From assembly GCA_036166735.1 (NCBI GenBank), contig JAYZHG010000139.1, positions 1 to 23,782 of the forward strand: a stretch of DNA of 23,782 nt, read 5' to 3'. The notes beneath the pieces were generated by a model. It did not search any database. It saw only the letters and a program-made list of their open reading frames with translations, and was not told where the DNA came from. Shown here one piece after another: positions 8,701 through 15,774 of the stretch. The stretch's first letter is position 1. Each line of letters opens with the position of its first letter. This DNA comes from JAPYTU01 sp036166735 (GTDB lineage Bacteria; Bacteroidota; Bacteroidia; Cytophagales; MED-G16). A program made the translations under genes and the position numbers.

Positions 8701-9088
8701 TCTAGTAGAAGCAGGAGGTATTGCAGGTGTTGGATCTCATGGTCAATTACAAGGACTTGGATATCATTGGGAACTTTGGAGCATGCAATCTGGAGGAATG
8801 AGTGAACATGATGCATTGAAAGTAGCAACTATTATTGGAGCTGAAGCAATTGGATTAGAAAATGATTTAGGAAGTATTGAAAAAGGAAAAATTGCTGATT
8901 TAGTTATACTAGAAAAAAATCCTCTAGATAATATAAGAAATACAAATACAGTAGAAATGGTAATGATAGATGGTAGATTACACAATGCATCTAATTTAGA
9001 TGAAATTTATCCCGAAGAAAAAAAGGCTCCTTATTTTGAATGGCATCAAGCAAAACCTAATAAGGTTCCTGGAATTATTTTAAAATAA
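5768..9088 (+). CDS. Exported TolB-type propeller fused to amidohydrolase
   Basis: A 1106-residue protein with signal peptide (1-20, ending LFAQ), so periplasmic or surface-located. Residues about 50-630 hold TolB/WD40-like PD40 repeats, seen as recurring SPDGK-type turns near 63, 102, 148, 363 and 402 with WxNDxK near 611. A Lys/Glu/Asp-only linker fills 638-669. Residues 685-1070 are an amidohydrolase related to imidazolonepropionase: His750 and His752 in FIDTHAHMW, Lys842, His888 and His890 in GYPGHEH, then GSHGQLQGLG at 989-998 where most amidohydrolases carry the catalytic Asp, and a C-terminal GSIEKGKIADLVIL. It has no T9SS C-terminal sorting domain. The fusion is known in Bacteroidota but its substrate is not; peptide or cyclic amide hydrolysis is a guess. 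It converges on the NlpC gene with nine bases between stops. Confidence 0.88.
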   Translation: MKKYIILLSLTFCCFTLFAQEDSLQQKVDTTKYEKKKKGLPLKPGRTINIDTDEGSWMSLDVSPDGKTIAFDLLGDIYMMPITGGKAERFTFGMAFDSHPKFSPDGKDLLFISDRTGGYNVWIKNIESGDSTQVTKGDNNNMQSAEWTHDGKYIVVVKGKRNLKLHLHHRDGGSGTELIKEPKSLKIVEPAFGKDDRYIWYARRTNSWQYNARFPQYQLSTYDRETGEIEMQSSKYGSGFSPTLSSNGKWLVYGTRYNDQTGLILRDLQDGKEKWLAYPVQRDDQESPASLGVLPAMSFTPDNKNLIASYGGKFYSIPISGEDAINIPFKVKEDYELGPILKFNYPIEDSKSIKSSQIRDAKVSPDGSKVAFTAFNRLYLMNLSDSVPKRLTKFNMTEASPAWNKDGSFIAFVTWDDKNGGNIYKVNTVGKSKPIKLTYKSALYTEPVWNNQSNKIVFLRGTSQNFSEGTGPYSFKSQNEICWISSSGGNVNVIEKSKGRTYPHFINDSDRIHLYSYSKGLVSIRWDGTDEKEIIKVTGITTYNAENPSTADFIIMAPKGDQALAQINNEIYTFTVPFYGGKSITIELSDVDEAAFPSKKLTQIGGEFPSWSNDAKKIYWSLGNAFFSYNIAEADKFYKEKEDEEEKKDEKEKEDEEKEDEEEKEDEDFKADEIRISVYRNKNNVEGSVLLQNARVITMNGYESFENGDILVVNNRIEKVGPTGSINIDKKVKVINMSGKTIVPGFIDTHAHMWPSWGIHKNQIWLYAANLAYGVTTTRDPQTATTDVLTYSDMVDAGMIYGPRVYSTGPGVGYWAYNIKSLKQARKILKQYSEYYDTKTIKMYLTGNRKHRQWIIQAAKEQELMPTTEGALDMKLDITQIIDGYPGHEHSFPIYPLYKDFVKLVAESKTAYTPTLLVAYGGPWAENYFYATENVNGDEKLNFYTPKSELDALSRRRNAGWFMKEEHVFEDHGVFVKDLVEAGGIAGVGSHGQLQGLGYHWELWSMQSGGMSEHDALKVATIIGAEAIGLENDLGSIEKGKIADLVILEKNPLDNIRNTNTVEMVMIDGRLHNASNLDEIYPEEKKAPYFEWHQAKPNKVPGIILK
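7679..7774 (+). repeat. Purine-only GAA/GAT/AAA tract coding a charged linker
   Basis: About 96 bases made almost wholly of GAA, GAT, GAG and AAA codons encode a 32-residue stretch of Lys, Glu and Asp between the propeller and the amidohydrolase. The units are imperfect repeats of KEDEE type. Such tracts can slip in replication and are likely to differ in length between relatives. Confidence 0.8.
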
Positions 9089-9097
9089 TAAATTGCA

Positions 9098-9565
9098 TTA
9101 TAAAATTCTTTTAATTTTTTTTATTCTCTTAAGGTAATAGTCTTTAAAAAGCTGAGTTTCTATTACACCTTTAGAAGATGACGCATGGATGAAATTTTTA
9201 TTATTAATTGACTTTACTTTTGAAATAACTCCAACATGAGTCACTTTTCTTCTACTTTTGCCAAAAGCAAAAAATACTAAATCTCCTTTTAAGGATTTAT
9301 TTAATGAAATTTTTTTTCCAAGTTCAATCTGTTCACCAGTAGTCCTGGGAATTCTTATGCCTGCAGACTCAAAAGATTTAACAAGTAATCCTGAACAATC
9401 AATTCCCTTTCTTGTATTACCACCCCACTTATATGGTGTACCTAAGTAAGATCTCGCCTCAGAAATAACATTATTTATTTTATTTTTCCTAGTTATCTTT
9501 TTAGATGATACGCAACTAGAAAATAAAAAAATTAAAGAAAAGAAAATTATAAGATATCCCTTCAT
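9098..9565 (-). CDS. NlpC/P60 family cysteine peptidase, lipoprotein
   Basis: A 155-residue envelope enzyme of peptidase family C40, expected to cut peptide stems of peptidoglycan (D-glutamyl-diaminopimelate type bonds in known members). A lipoprotein signal ends in FSSC (Cys18). The catalytic domain fills residues 35-150: GTPYKWGGNTRKGIDCSGL with nucleophile Cys57, His110 in THVGV, and the third residue His127 in FIHASS. There is no SH3b or LysM domain, so this is a minimal member. It starts four bases after the stop of the upstream methyltransferase gene, so the two form an operon. The start is ATG immediately before the signal peptide. Confidence 0.92.
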   Translation of the reverse strand: MKGYLIIFFSLIFLFSSCVSSKKITRKNKINNVISEARSYLGTPYKWGGNTRKGIDCSGLLVKSFESAGIRIPRTTGEQIELGKKISLNKSLKGDLVFFAFGKSRRKVTHVGVISKVKSINNKNFIHASSSKGVIETQLFKDYYLKRIKKIKRIL

Positions 9566-9569
9566 AAAT

Positions 9570-10343
9570 TCATTTTTTTAAAATTAAAAATAAATCCAAA
9601 TTATTAGAATCATCTTTTTGCAAAAAATAATCATCAACACTAATAGAAGAAACTAAAGAATGATTTTGATTTTTTAACTTATTTCTATTTAATCTATTTA
9701 AAATTTCATATGGTATTTTATAGAGACCTGATGGAAGCATTTTTTCCAAATTAAAAATATCTAATTTTTTAAATTTTTGAACTGATTTTTTATTATCATC
9801 ATAATAACTCATAACCTTATCATTTCCAGTAATTCCTCTCATCTCAACATTATCAAATGATTTTAAAGCAATTTTCATTAATGACTCTGAAGTATACTCT
9901 CTAATATGCCAAGGATTTCTAGTTAGTGTCATTAAAATATTTGGAGTAGTTATAAGTGCCTTCCCTCCTGGTCTTAACAACCTATAAATTTCTTTAATAA
10001 AAAGTACATCATCTTTAATATGCTCAATTACCTGAAATGAAATAATTGTATCAAAAGAATTATCAGAAAATAAAGTAACAGGAGGAAACGATGATGTATT
10101 AAACTTATGAGAAGGATATTTTTCTTTAAGCACATTTATAACAGACTCAATTTTATCTAATGCAGTAAATGATTTTGCTTTTTTTTCTATCAACCCTATA
10201 CCTCTGCCCTCACCACACCCAAGTTCTAAAACGTCACCATTTATAAATTGCAAGGCTTCTACATAAGCCCTATACAATCTTTGATGCAAAGGATTATCAG
10301 ATGTGATTTTATCTGAAGTTATTTCAGTGGTATAAATTGCCAT
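9570..10343 (-). CDS. Class I SAM-dependent methyltransferase
   Basis: A Rossmann-fold methyltransferase of about 257 residues from the preferred start. The SAM-binding motif I reads VLELGCGEGRG, an acidic residue follows in TALD, then DTIISFQVIEHI and LLRPGGKALITTPN (motifs of the UbiE/type 11 group). The C-terminal 90 residues are less conserved and may bind the substrate, which is unknown. An upstream in-frame ATG at 10364 would add MEYYFYI, but the ATG at 10343 is preferred. The family usually begins close to the IYTTEI segment, and a -7-like TATTTTTA lies four bases before this ATG, the same spacing as at purD. The NlpC lipoprotein gene follows directly. Confidence 0.85.
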   Translation of the reverse strand: MAIYTTEITSDKITSDNPLHQRLYRAYVEALQFINGDVLELGCGEGRGIGLIEKKAKSFTALDKIESVINVLKEKYPSHKFNTSSFPPVTLFSDNSFDTIISFQVIEHIKDDVLFIKEIYRLLRPGGKALITTPNILMTLTRNPWHIREYTSESLMKIALKSFDNVEMRGITGNDKVMSYYDDNKKSVQKFKKLDIFNLEKMLPSGLYKIPYEILNRLNRNKLKNQNHSLVSSISVDDYFLQKDDSNNLDLFLILKK

Positions 10344-10347
10344 TATG

Positions 10348-10355
10348 TAAAAATA
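10348..10355 (-). promoter_or_regulatory. Weak -7-like box before the methyltransferase start
   Basis: The minus strand reads TATTTTTA, one mismatch from TAnnTTTG, followed by four bases and the ATG at 10343. The spacing equals that at purD. It would lie inside the gene if the longer start at 10364 were used. No -33 element was found. Confidence 0.25.
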
Positions 10356-10457
10356 ATATTCCATTGGCTTTTAATACAATAATTCTAATAAATTGAATCA
10401 TTATTTAGTGAATTAAAATCCTGACAATTATTTTGTATATTGAAATAAATTGAAAAA

Positions 10458-13400
10458 ATGAAAATTTTACGTATCACATTATATTTCTGCATATACTTTT
10501 CCTTCTATGTTTCATTTAGTCAAAATTCCATTATTTCAGAATATTCTAAAGAATTAGATACCTACAATTTCAGTGATCCAAACCCAATTCCTATACTTTT
10601 AAAGAATACTAAAATTTATCCTTACTTCACATTTGACGGTTACCAGATAAATAGTACAAAAGAAAAATTTAAAGTAATAGAACTTGAAAATGACTATGTT
10701 AAAGTATTTGTGACACCAGAACTAGGAGGAAAAGTATGGGGTGCAATAGAAAAATCAACTGGTGAAGAATTTATTTATAGAAATGAAGTAGTCAAATTTC
10801 GTAATATTTCAATGCGTGGACCTTGGACTTCAGGAGGGATAGAATTTAATTTTGGAATTATAGGTCATCATCCTTCAACAGCAACACCTGTAGACTACAT
10901 AATACAAAAAAATGATGATGGTAGTGTGAGCTGCACAGTGGGTAATATTGACTTACCTTCTCGAACGCAGTGGAGAGTTAAAATTACACTTCCAAATAAC
11001 CTTTCTGCTTTTCATACCGATGCATTATGGTACAACCCTACTCCCCTTCAACAATCTTATTATAATTGGATGACAGGAGCTGCACCAGCTCGTGATGATC
11101 TTGAATTTTATACTCCAGGAAACATTTATTTGGAACATAGTGGAGAAGAAAAAAACTGGCCCTTTAATAATGATGGAAAAAATCTATCAAAATACAATCA
11201 AAATAATTTTGGACCTAGCAAATCGTATCATGTAGTAGGTGAATACAATGATTTTTTTGGAGGATATTATACTAAAGATGATTATGGATTTGGACATTGG
11301 GGAAATTACGAAGATATACCAGGACAAAAATTATGGCTTTGGTCACAGTCTAGAGCTGGCGGAATATGGGAAGATCTACTAACTGATACTGATGGACAAT
11401 ATATTGAATTTCAGGCAGGAAGATTATTAGTACAATTTTCCCCATCAGAAGATGAAAATCCGATAACTCAAGTAAATTTTGAACCATATGTTTCTGACCA
11501 ATGGAAAGAAGTGTGGTTTCCATTAAAAGAAATTGGAGGACTTAAAGATGCTTCCCCATATGCTGCAATGAACATTGAAAAAACAAATGATTCTTTAATA
11601 ATAAAAATAAATCCATTTAAACACACACACAGTGAACTCCATGTTATATCTGATAACAAATTATATTATACAGAAGAGATTAACTTAAAGCCAATGGATG
11701 TCTTCAAAACCAAATTACCTTATAAAAGCAAAAATAATTTTGAGGTTGAAATAAAAGATTTAGACTTACATTATGTGTCTGATCCTAACTTAAATATTAT
11801 TGCTCGTCCTTTTACAACAGATAACAAACTAAAATCTCAAAACACTTTAGAAAAACTCTATCTAAAAGCAAGAGAAGATATTAGCTACAGACAATACATA
11901 GAAGCAGAAAATAAATTAATAGAAATTATATCAAAAGACCCATATCATATAGAGGCAAGATCTGACCTGGGAGAATTATTTTATAGAAAAGGAGAGTATA
12001 TAAAAGGACTTGAAATAATTAATAAAGGATTAAGCATAGATACTTATAACCCTTCACTAAATTATATTGCAGGAATTATTTATAAAGCAACCCATGATAA
12101 TATAAACGCCAAAGAAACATTTGGATGGGCTGCAAGATCCATTAAATATAGATCAAATGCATTTTCTCAAATGGGTGATATCTTCCTAAAAGAAAAAAAA
12201 TATGGTAAAGCTATTGACTATGCTAATAAAGCATTAAAATTTAATAGTGAAAATATTCCAGCCATGGAAATTTTAGCTATCGCATATAGAAAAAATAATA
12301 ATAGTTCAGATGCCACTACATCCTTAGAAAAAATTTATGATTTAGATCCACTCCATCATATTATACCCTACGAAAAATATTTAACTATAACTAATTATGA
12401 AAACAGAGAATTAGTAATTAATTCACACAGATCAGAACTAGCATATCAAACTTATTTAGAACTAGCAATAAGTTACTATAATAGAGGATTAATAGATGAA
12501 GCTATTAAACTTTTAGACCTTAGTCCAAATCAATCAATTAATAAGATTTGGGAAAGTTTTCTCATAAAAGATAAAGACAAATTAAAAGGTGTAATGCAAT
12601 CTTCTTTAGTTGATTTTGTTTTTCCATTCAGAAGAGAAACTATTGAAGTATTAAAATGGGCAGATTCTATCATATCAGACTGGAAAATAACTTACTTTCT
12701 TGGCCTTAATTTATGGGGAAAAAATAGAATAGATGAAGCCATTGAAAAATTTATATCACTAAAAAATGTTCCTAACCATTCTACTTTTTATCTTTCCCGC
12801 GCACACCTTCTAAAAAATGTGAAACAAATAGACCCCCTAAAAGATCTTAAAAAAGCATACACATTAGATGCATCTAATTGGAGAGTTGCAAAAGCCTTAG
12901 CAAATTACTATATGTCAAAAGAGAAAAATAAGGATGCTCTTGGAATAATAAAGAAAACATACAATCAAAATAAATCCAATTACATTATAGGAATGGATTA
13001 TGTTAAAACATTAATAGAATTAAAAAAATATAAAACTGCAGTATCATCTCTTAATAAATTACATATTCTACCATATGAACATGCAGGAGAAGGAAGAGAT
13101 TTATATACAAACGCTTATTTTGGATCAACTATGGAAGAAATAAACAAAAAGGATTATAAGAAAGCAATTAATCTAATAAATACTTCCAAAGAATGGCCTG
13201 AGCAATTAGGAGTAGGAAAACCATATAATGTAGATGAAAGAATTCAAGATTACTTACTTTTCCATTGTTATTCTAAACTAGATAATAATAAGGCAGAAAA
13301 ATATCTTAAAAAGGTAATTGATTACTCAAGGAGTAACATCAAAAATAAAAGTTTTTCACATTCGTTAGGGCTAAAAGCTATAAAAAAATTAGAAGGTATA

Positions 13401-13562
13401 GAAGCAAGTAAAAAATTTTCAATACAATTATTAAATAGCAATCATGGTTCATCAGAAGAAACAAAGTGGATAATAAATAATTTTTTTAATACCAAAGGTC
13501 CAATTAATCAAGAATTGAATCAAAATTTTAAAATAATAAATGAAATACTGATGCTGAATTAA
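10458..13562 (+). CDS. Exported DUF5107 protein with C-terminal TPR repeats
   Basis: A 1034-residue protein with a signal peptide (about 1-22, ending SFSQ). Residues about 40-370 match the DUF5107 type: VFVTPELGGKVWGAIEKSTG, then RGPWTSGGIEFNFGIIGHHP and the WYNPTP region, with many Trp and Gly residues as in galactose-mutarotase-like beta-supersandwich folds that handle carbohydrates. Residues about 465-840 are tetratricopeptide repeats, for example ARSDLGELFYRKGEYIKGLE and SQMGDIFLKEKKYGKAIDYA, which usually bind proteins. The function is unknown; sugar binding or processing in the periplasm is inferred from the fold only. There is no T9SS sorting domain. The rlmB gene follows on the same strand after 47 bases. 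Confidence 0.85.
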   Translation: MKILRITLYFCIYFSFYVSFSQNSIISEYSKELDTYNFSDPNPIPILLKNTKIYPYFTFDGYQINSTKEKFKVIELENDYVKVFVTPELGGKVWGAIEKSTGEEFIYRNEVVKFRNISMRGPWTSGGIEFNFGIIGHHPSTATPVDYIIQKNDDGSVSCTVGNIDLPSRTQWRVKITLPNNLSAFHTDALWYNPTPLQQSYYNWMTGAAPARDDLEFYTPGNIYLEHSGEEKNWPFNNDGKNLSKYNQNNFGPSKSYHVVGEYNDFFGGYYTKDDYGFGHWGNYEDIPGQKLWLWSQSRAGGIWEDLLTDTDGQYIEFQAGRLLVQFSPSEDENPITQVNFEPYVSDQWKEVWFPLKEIGGLKDASPYAAMNIEKTNDSLIIKINPFKHTHSELHVISDNKLYYTEEINLKPMDVFKTKLPYKSKNNFEVEIKDLDLHYVSDPNLNIIARPFTTDNKLKSQNTLEKLYLKAREDISYRQYIEAENKLIEIISKDPYHIEARSDLGELFYRKGEYIKGLEIINKGLSIDTYNPSLNYIAGIIYKATHDNINAKETFGWAARSIKYRSNAFSQMGDIFLKEKKYGKAIDYANKALKFNSENIPAMEILAIAYRKNNNSSDATTSLEKIYDLDPLHHIIPYEKYLTITNYENRELVINSHRSELAYQTYLELAISYYNRGLIDEAIKLLDLSPNQSINKIWESFLIKDKDKLKGVMQSSLVDFVFPFRRETIEVLKWADSIISDWKITYFLGLNLWGKNRIDEAIEKFISLKNVPNHSTFYLSRAHLLKNVKQIDPLKDLKKAYTLDASNWRVAKALANYYMSKEKNKDALGIIKKTYNQNKSNYIIGMDYVKTLIELKKYKTAVSSLNKLHILPYEHAGEGRDLYTNAYFGSTMEEINKKDYKKAINLINTSKEWPEQLGVGKPYNVDERIQDYLLFHCYSKLDNNKAEKYLKKVIDYSRSNIKNKSFSHSLGLKAIKKLEGIEASKKFSIQLLNSNHGSSEETKWIINNFFNTKGPINQELNQNFKIINEILMLN

Positions 13563-13609
13563 GTTCTATATTTAAATAAACATTTCTCCTATTAATTCAA
13601 TTAAACTCT

Positions 13610-14350
13610 ATGAACAAAAAAAAAGACATAATATTTGGAACTAGACCGGTTATAGAAGCTCTAAATTCAAGAAAAACTATAGAAAAAATTTTTATTCAAA
13701 AAAATATCATCAAAGAAGCTATCCAAGAAATCAAATTCCTGGCATCAAAACAGAAAATTAATATATCGCTTGTACCAAAAGAAAAATTAAATAGAATAAC
13801 TAGAAAAAATCATCAGGGAGTTATATGTTATATTTCTCCAATCCCCTACCAACCCCTTGATGAAATTATTCAAAGATGTTATGAAAATGGTAAAGACCCA
13901 ATTGTACTAATTTTAGATAGAATTACTGACACAAGAAATTTTGGTGCTATAACACGCGTTGCAGAAGCTGCTCAAGTAGATGCAATTATTATACCTAACA
14001 AAGGAGGTGCATTAATAACAAGTGATGCCATAAAAACTTCAGCAGGAGCATTAAATTATGTGTCAATTTGTAAAGTTGAAAGTTTAAAAAATACAGTTAA
14101 TCAATTAAAAGAAAGTGGGTTAAATATTGTATCGTGTAATGAAAAAGCAAAAGATAGTATTTTCAGTATTGACTATCTAACTCCTACAGCAATAATCCTA
14201 GGCTCTGAAAAAAATGGAATCTCATCATCACTTCTAGATCTTAGTGATAATAAAGTAAAAATACCTATGTATGGAAAAATTGATTCATTAAATGTTTCTA
14301 CAAGTACTTCAATTATTTTGTATGAATTAATTAGACAAAGAACCAAATAG
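13610..14350 (+). CDS. rlmB: 23S rRNA (guanosine-2'-O)-methyltransferase, TrmH/SpoU family
   Basis: A 246-residue SPOUT methyltransferase, best read as RlmB, which methylates the 2'-O of G2251 in the 23S rRNA P-loop. The N-terminal L30e-like substrate-binding domain (about 1-80) starts with IIFGTRPVIEAL and includes NHQGV. The three SPOUT motifs are clear: DRITDTRNFGAITR with Asn110 and Arg116, IILGSEKNGIS with Glu200, and the knot motif SLNVSTSTSIILYE at 226-239, where most family members have SVATG or SVAAG. The length is normal for RlmB. A related tRNA methyltransferase of the same family cannot be fully excluded. It ends two bases before the stop of the convergent metX. Confidence 0.9.
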   Translation: MNKKKDIIFGTRPVIEALNSRKTIEKIFIQKNIIKEAIQEIKFLASKQKINISLVPKEKLNRITRKNHQGVICYISPIPYQPLDEIIQRCYENGKDPIVLILDRITDTRNFGAITRVAEAAQVDAIIIPNKGGALITSDAIKTSAGALNYVSICKVESLKNTVNQLKESGLNIVSCNEKAKDSIFSIDYLTPTAIILGSEKNGISSSLLDLSDNKVKIPMYGKIDSLNVSTSTSIILYELIRQRTK

Positions 14351-14352
14351 GC

Positions 14353-15300
14353 TTATAATATTTTTCTAAAAATATCATTCACTTGTTCATTTTCTATTAA
14401 AAAAGAATCATGACCATAAATAGATTTAATAAGATTATAATTAACATTTAACCCTTTTTTATGTAACTCTTTATATGTTTTGTATCCAAATTCTGAAGGA
14501 AACAAAATATCGCTATCTACATCCAAAATTTCTATTTTAGATGAAATTTTTTCCAAAGATTTAATGCTATTATTTCCATCACTTGTATCTACTGTTTTTA
14601 ATATTTGATTCATAAGAAGATAAGAGTCCACTGTAAACTTATTTTTTAAAAGATTACCATGATAAATCAACCAATCTTCAACTTCAAATAAATGTTTTTT
14701 AATACTTTTTCTTCTATTATATCTAAATTCAAATGAAAGAGGTGTTCTATAAGATATCATCGCATGCATTCTAGCATCAAATATTGGATTATTAGAATTT
14801 AACAATATATTCTCCTGCAATTTGCAATTTGCAATCAACCAATCTGAAGCCCTCCAATCAGCGGCTATAGGTACTATTATTTTAAATAAATTTGGTTTAA
14901 GACGAGCCATCTCCCACACAATTTCACCACCTACAGATCCTCCAACTAAAGCATGTACATCAGTTATTCTCATTTCAGAGAGAACGTGCAAAAATAATTT
15001 TGCAATGTCTTTAGTTATAAAATCTCTATAATTTTTTATATATATTCCATCGTATCCATTTCCAGGAATATTAAATGCTAAAACAGTAAATTTTTTTAAG
15101 TCTATCCCTAAATTATTACCAACTACTTTATTCCACCATCCGTCTTTACCAGCAACATTTGAATTTCCCGTAAGTGCGTGGACAATAATTATAAGAGGAG
15201 CATCTCCTATTTTTCTACCAAATAATTCATAAGACAAAAAAATTTTATGAGAAGCATTAGATTCAGTCAAATAATTTTCAATAACTATTTTCTTAAGCAT
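14353..15300 (-). CDS. metX: Homoserine O-acetyltransferase (flavobacterial MetX type)
   Basis: A 315-residue cytoplasmic alpha/beta hydrolase. It probably acetylates homoserine with acetyl-CoA in methionine synthesis. The sequence carries the flavobacterial MetX signatures HALTGNSN (41-48), GWWN, NIPGNGYDG (77-85), the nucleophile elbow GGSVGG with Ser122, DWLIANC (153-159), Asp264 in VDSDILF and His297 in YGHDSFL, giving a Ser-Asp-His triad. It is shorter than proteobacterial MetX (about 350-380 residues). MetX, a serine O-acetyltransferase or a succinyl-transferring form cannot be told apart reliably by eye. It sits 19 bases after a small nucleotidyltransferase gene and is probably co-transcribed with it. 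Confidence 0.82.
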   Translation of the reverse strand: MLKKIVIENYLTESNASHKIFLSYELFGRKIGDAPLIIIVHALTGNSNVAGKDGWWNKVVGNNLGIDLKKFTVLAFNIPGNGYDGIYIKNYRDFITKDIAKLFLHVLSEMRITDVHALVGGSVGGEIVWEMARLKPNLFKIIVPIAADWRASDWLIANCKLQENILLNSNNPIFDARMHAMISYRTPLSFEFRYNRRKSIKKHLFEVEDWLIYHGNLLKNKFTVDSYLLMNQILKTVDTSDGNNSIKSLEKISSKIEILDVDSDILFPSEFGYKTYKELHKKGLNVNYNLIKSIYGHDSFLIENEQVNDIFRKIL

Positions 15301-15319
15301 CTATAAATCTAAAATTATT

Positions 15320-15724
15320 TTATTTTGATTTTAAACCTGTTAAATCAGAACTACTTCTTATTTTATCGCCCATCCCATCAAGTAATTCTATTCCATACTT
15401 TCTACAGACAACAGCCTCAGGGCATTCTGTTTTATTTCTATCTCCACCATTTGTAAAAATATCAGGTTTAATTTTCTCTAAACTTTTACAAACCGTACCA
15501 TCTTCATCAACAGATAAAAATACCTCATCAACCCACTTAATTGCTTTTATGATTTTAATCCTATCCATTTCATCCATAAAAGGTTTTCCTTTTTTTAAAA
15601 CACACTGTTTATTATTATTAACTATGACAATAAGATAATCACCAAGTTTTTTAGACATTTCAATATATTCTAAATGACCTACATGAATCGGATCAAAATA
15701 ACCACTTATAGCAACTTTTTTCAT
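15320..15724 (-). CDS. Cytidylyltransferase-like nucleotidyltransferase (RfaE2/TagD-like)
   Basis: A 134-residue cytoplasmic enzyme that should transfer a nucleotide from CTP or ATP to a phosphorylated small molecule. It contains the HxGH nucleotide-binding motif (His14-Val-Gly-His17 in GYFDPIHVGH), GKPFMDEMDRI (46-56), the NGGDR segment (92-96) and IRSSSDL near 122, which stands where the family has its ISSTxxR motif. Relatives include the adenylyltransferase half of HldE and glycerol-3-phosphate cytidylyltransferase, but the substrate cannot be chosen from sequence. It is upstream of metX on the same strand and divergent from purD across 50 bases. No heptose or teichoic-acid genes lie near it. 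Confidence 0.85.
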   Translation of the reverse strand: MKKVAISGYFDPIHVGHLEYIEMSKKLGDYLIVIVNNNKQCVLKKGKPFMDEMDRIKIIKAIKWVDEVFLSVDEDGTVCKSLEKIKPDIFTNGGDRNKTECPEAVVCRKYGIELLDGMGDKIRSSSDLTGLKSK

Positions 15725-15762
15725 TTCTTTAATTTTAATAACAATATATACTATTTAAGTAA

Positions 15763-15770
15763 TATTTTTG
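15763..15770 (+). promoter_or_regulatory. -7 promoter box giving a leaderless purD transcript
   Basis: TATTTTTG is an exact match to the Bacteroidota -7 consensus TAnnTTTG. It ends only four bases before the purD ATG, so transcription starting at the usual distance would begin at or within a base or two of the start codon. No good TTG -33 element is visible 17-23 bases upstream. Confidence 0.5.
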
Positions 15771-15774
15771 AATT

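Noticed and set aside
10365..10457. Promoter for the DUF5107 gene at TTATTTTG (10428-10435)
   Set aside because: One mismatch from TAnnTTTG and no -33 element at a fitting distance; in DNA this AT-rich it is too likely by chance.
14815..14835. Short tandem TTTGCAA-type repeat inside metX
   Set aside because: It codes the conserved LIANCKLQ segment of MetX, so it is explained by coding sequence; too short for a functional repeat array.
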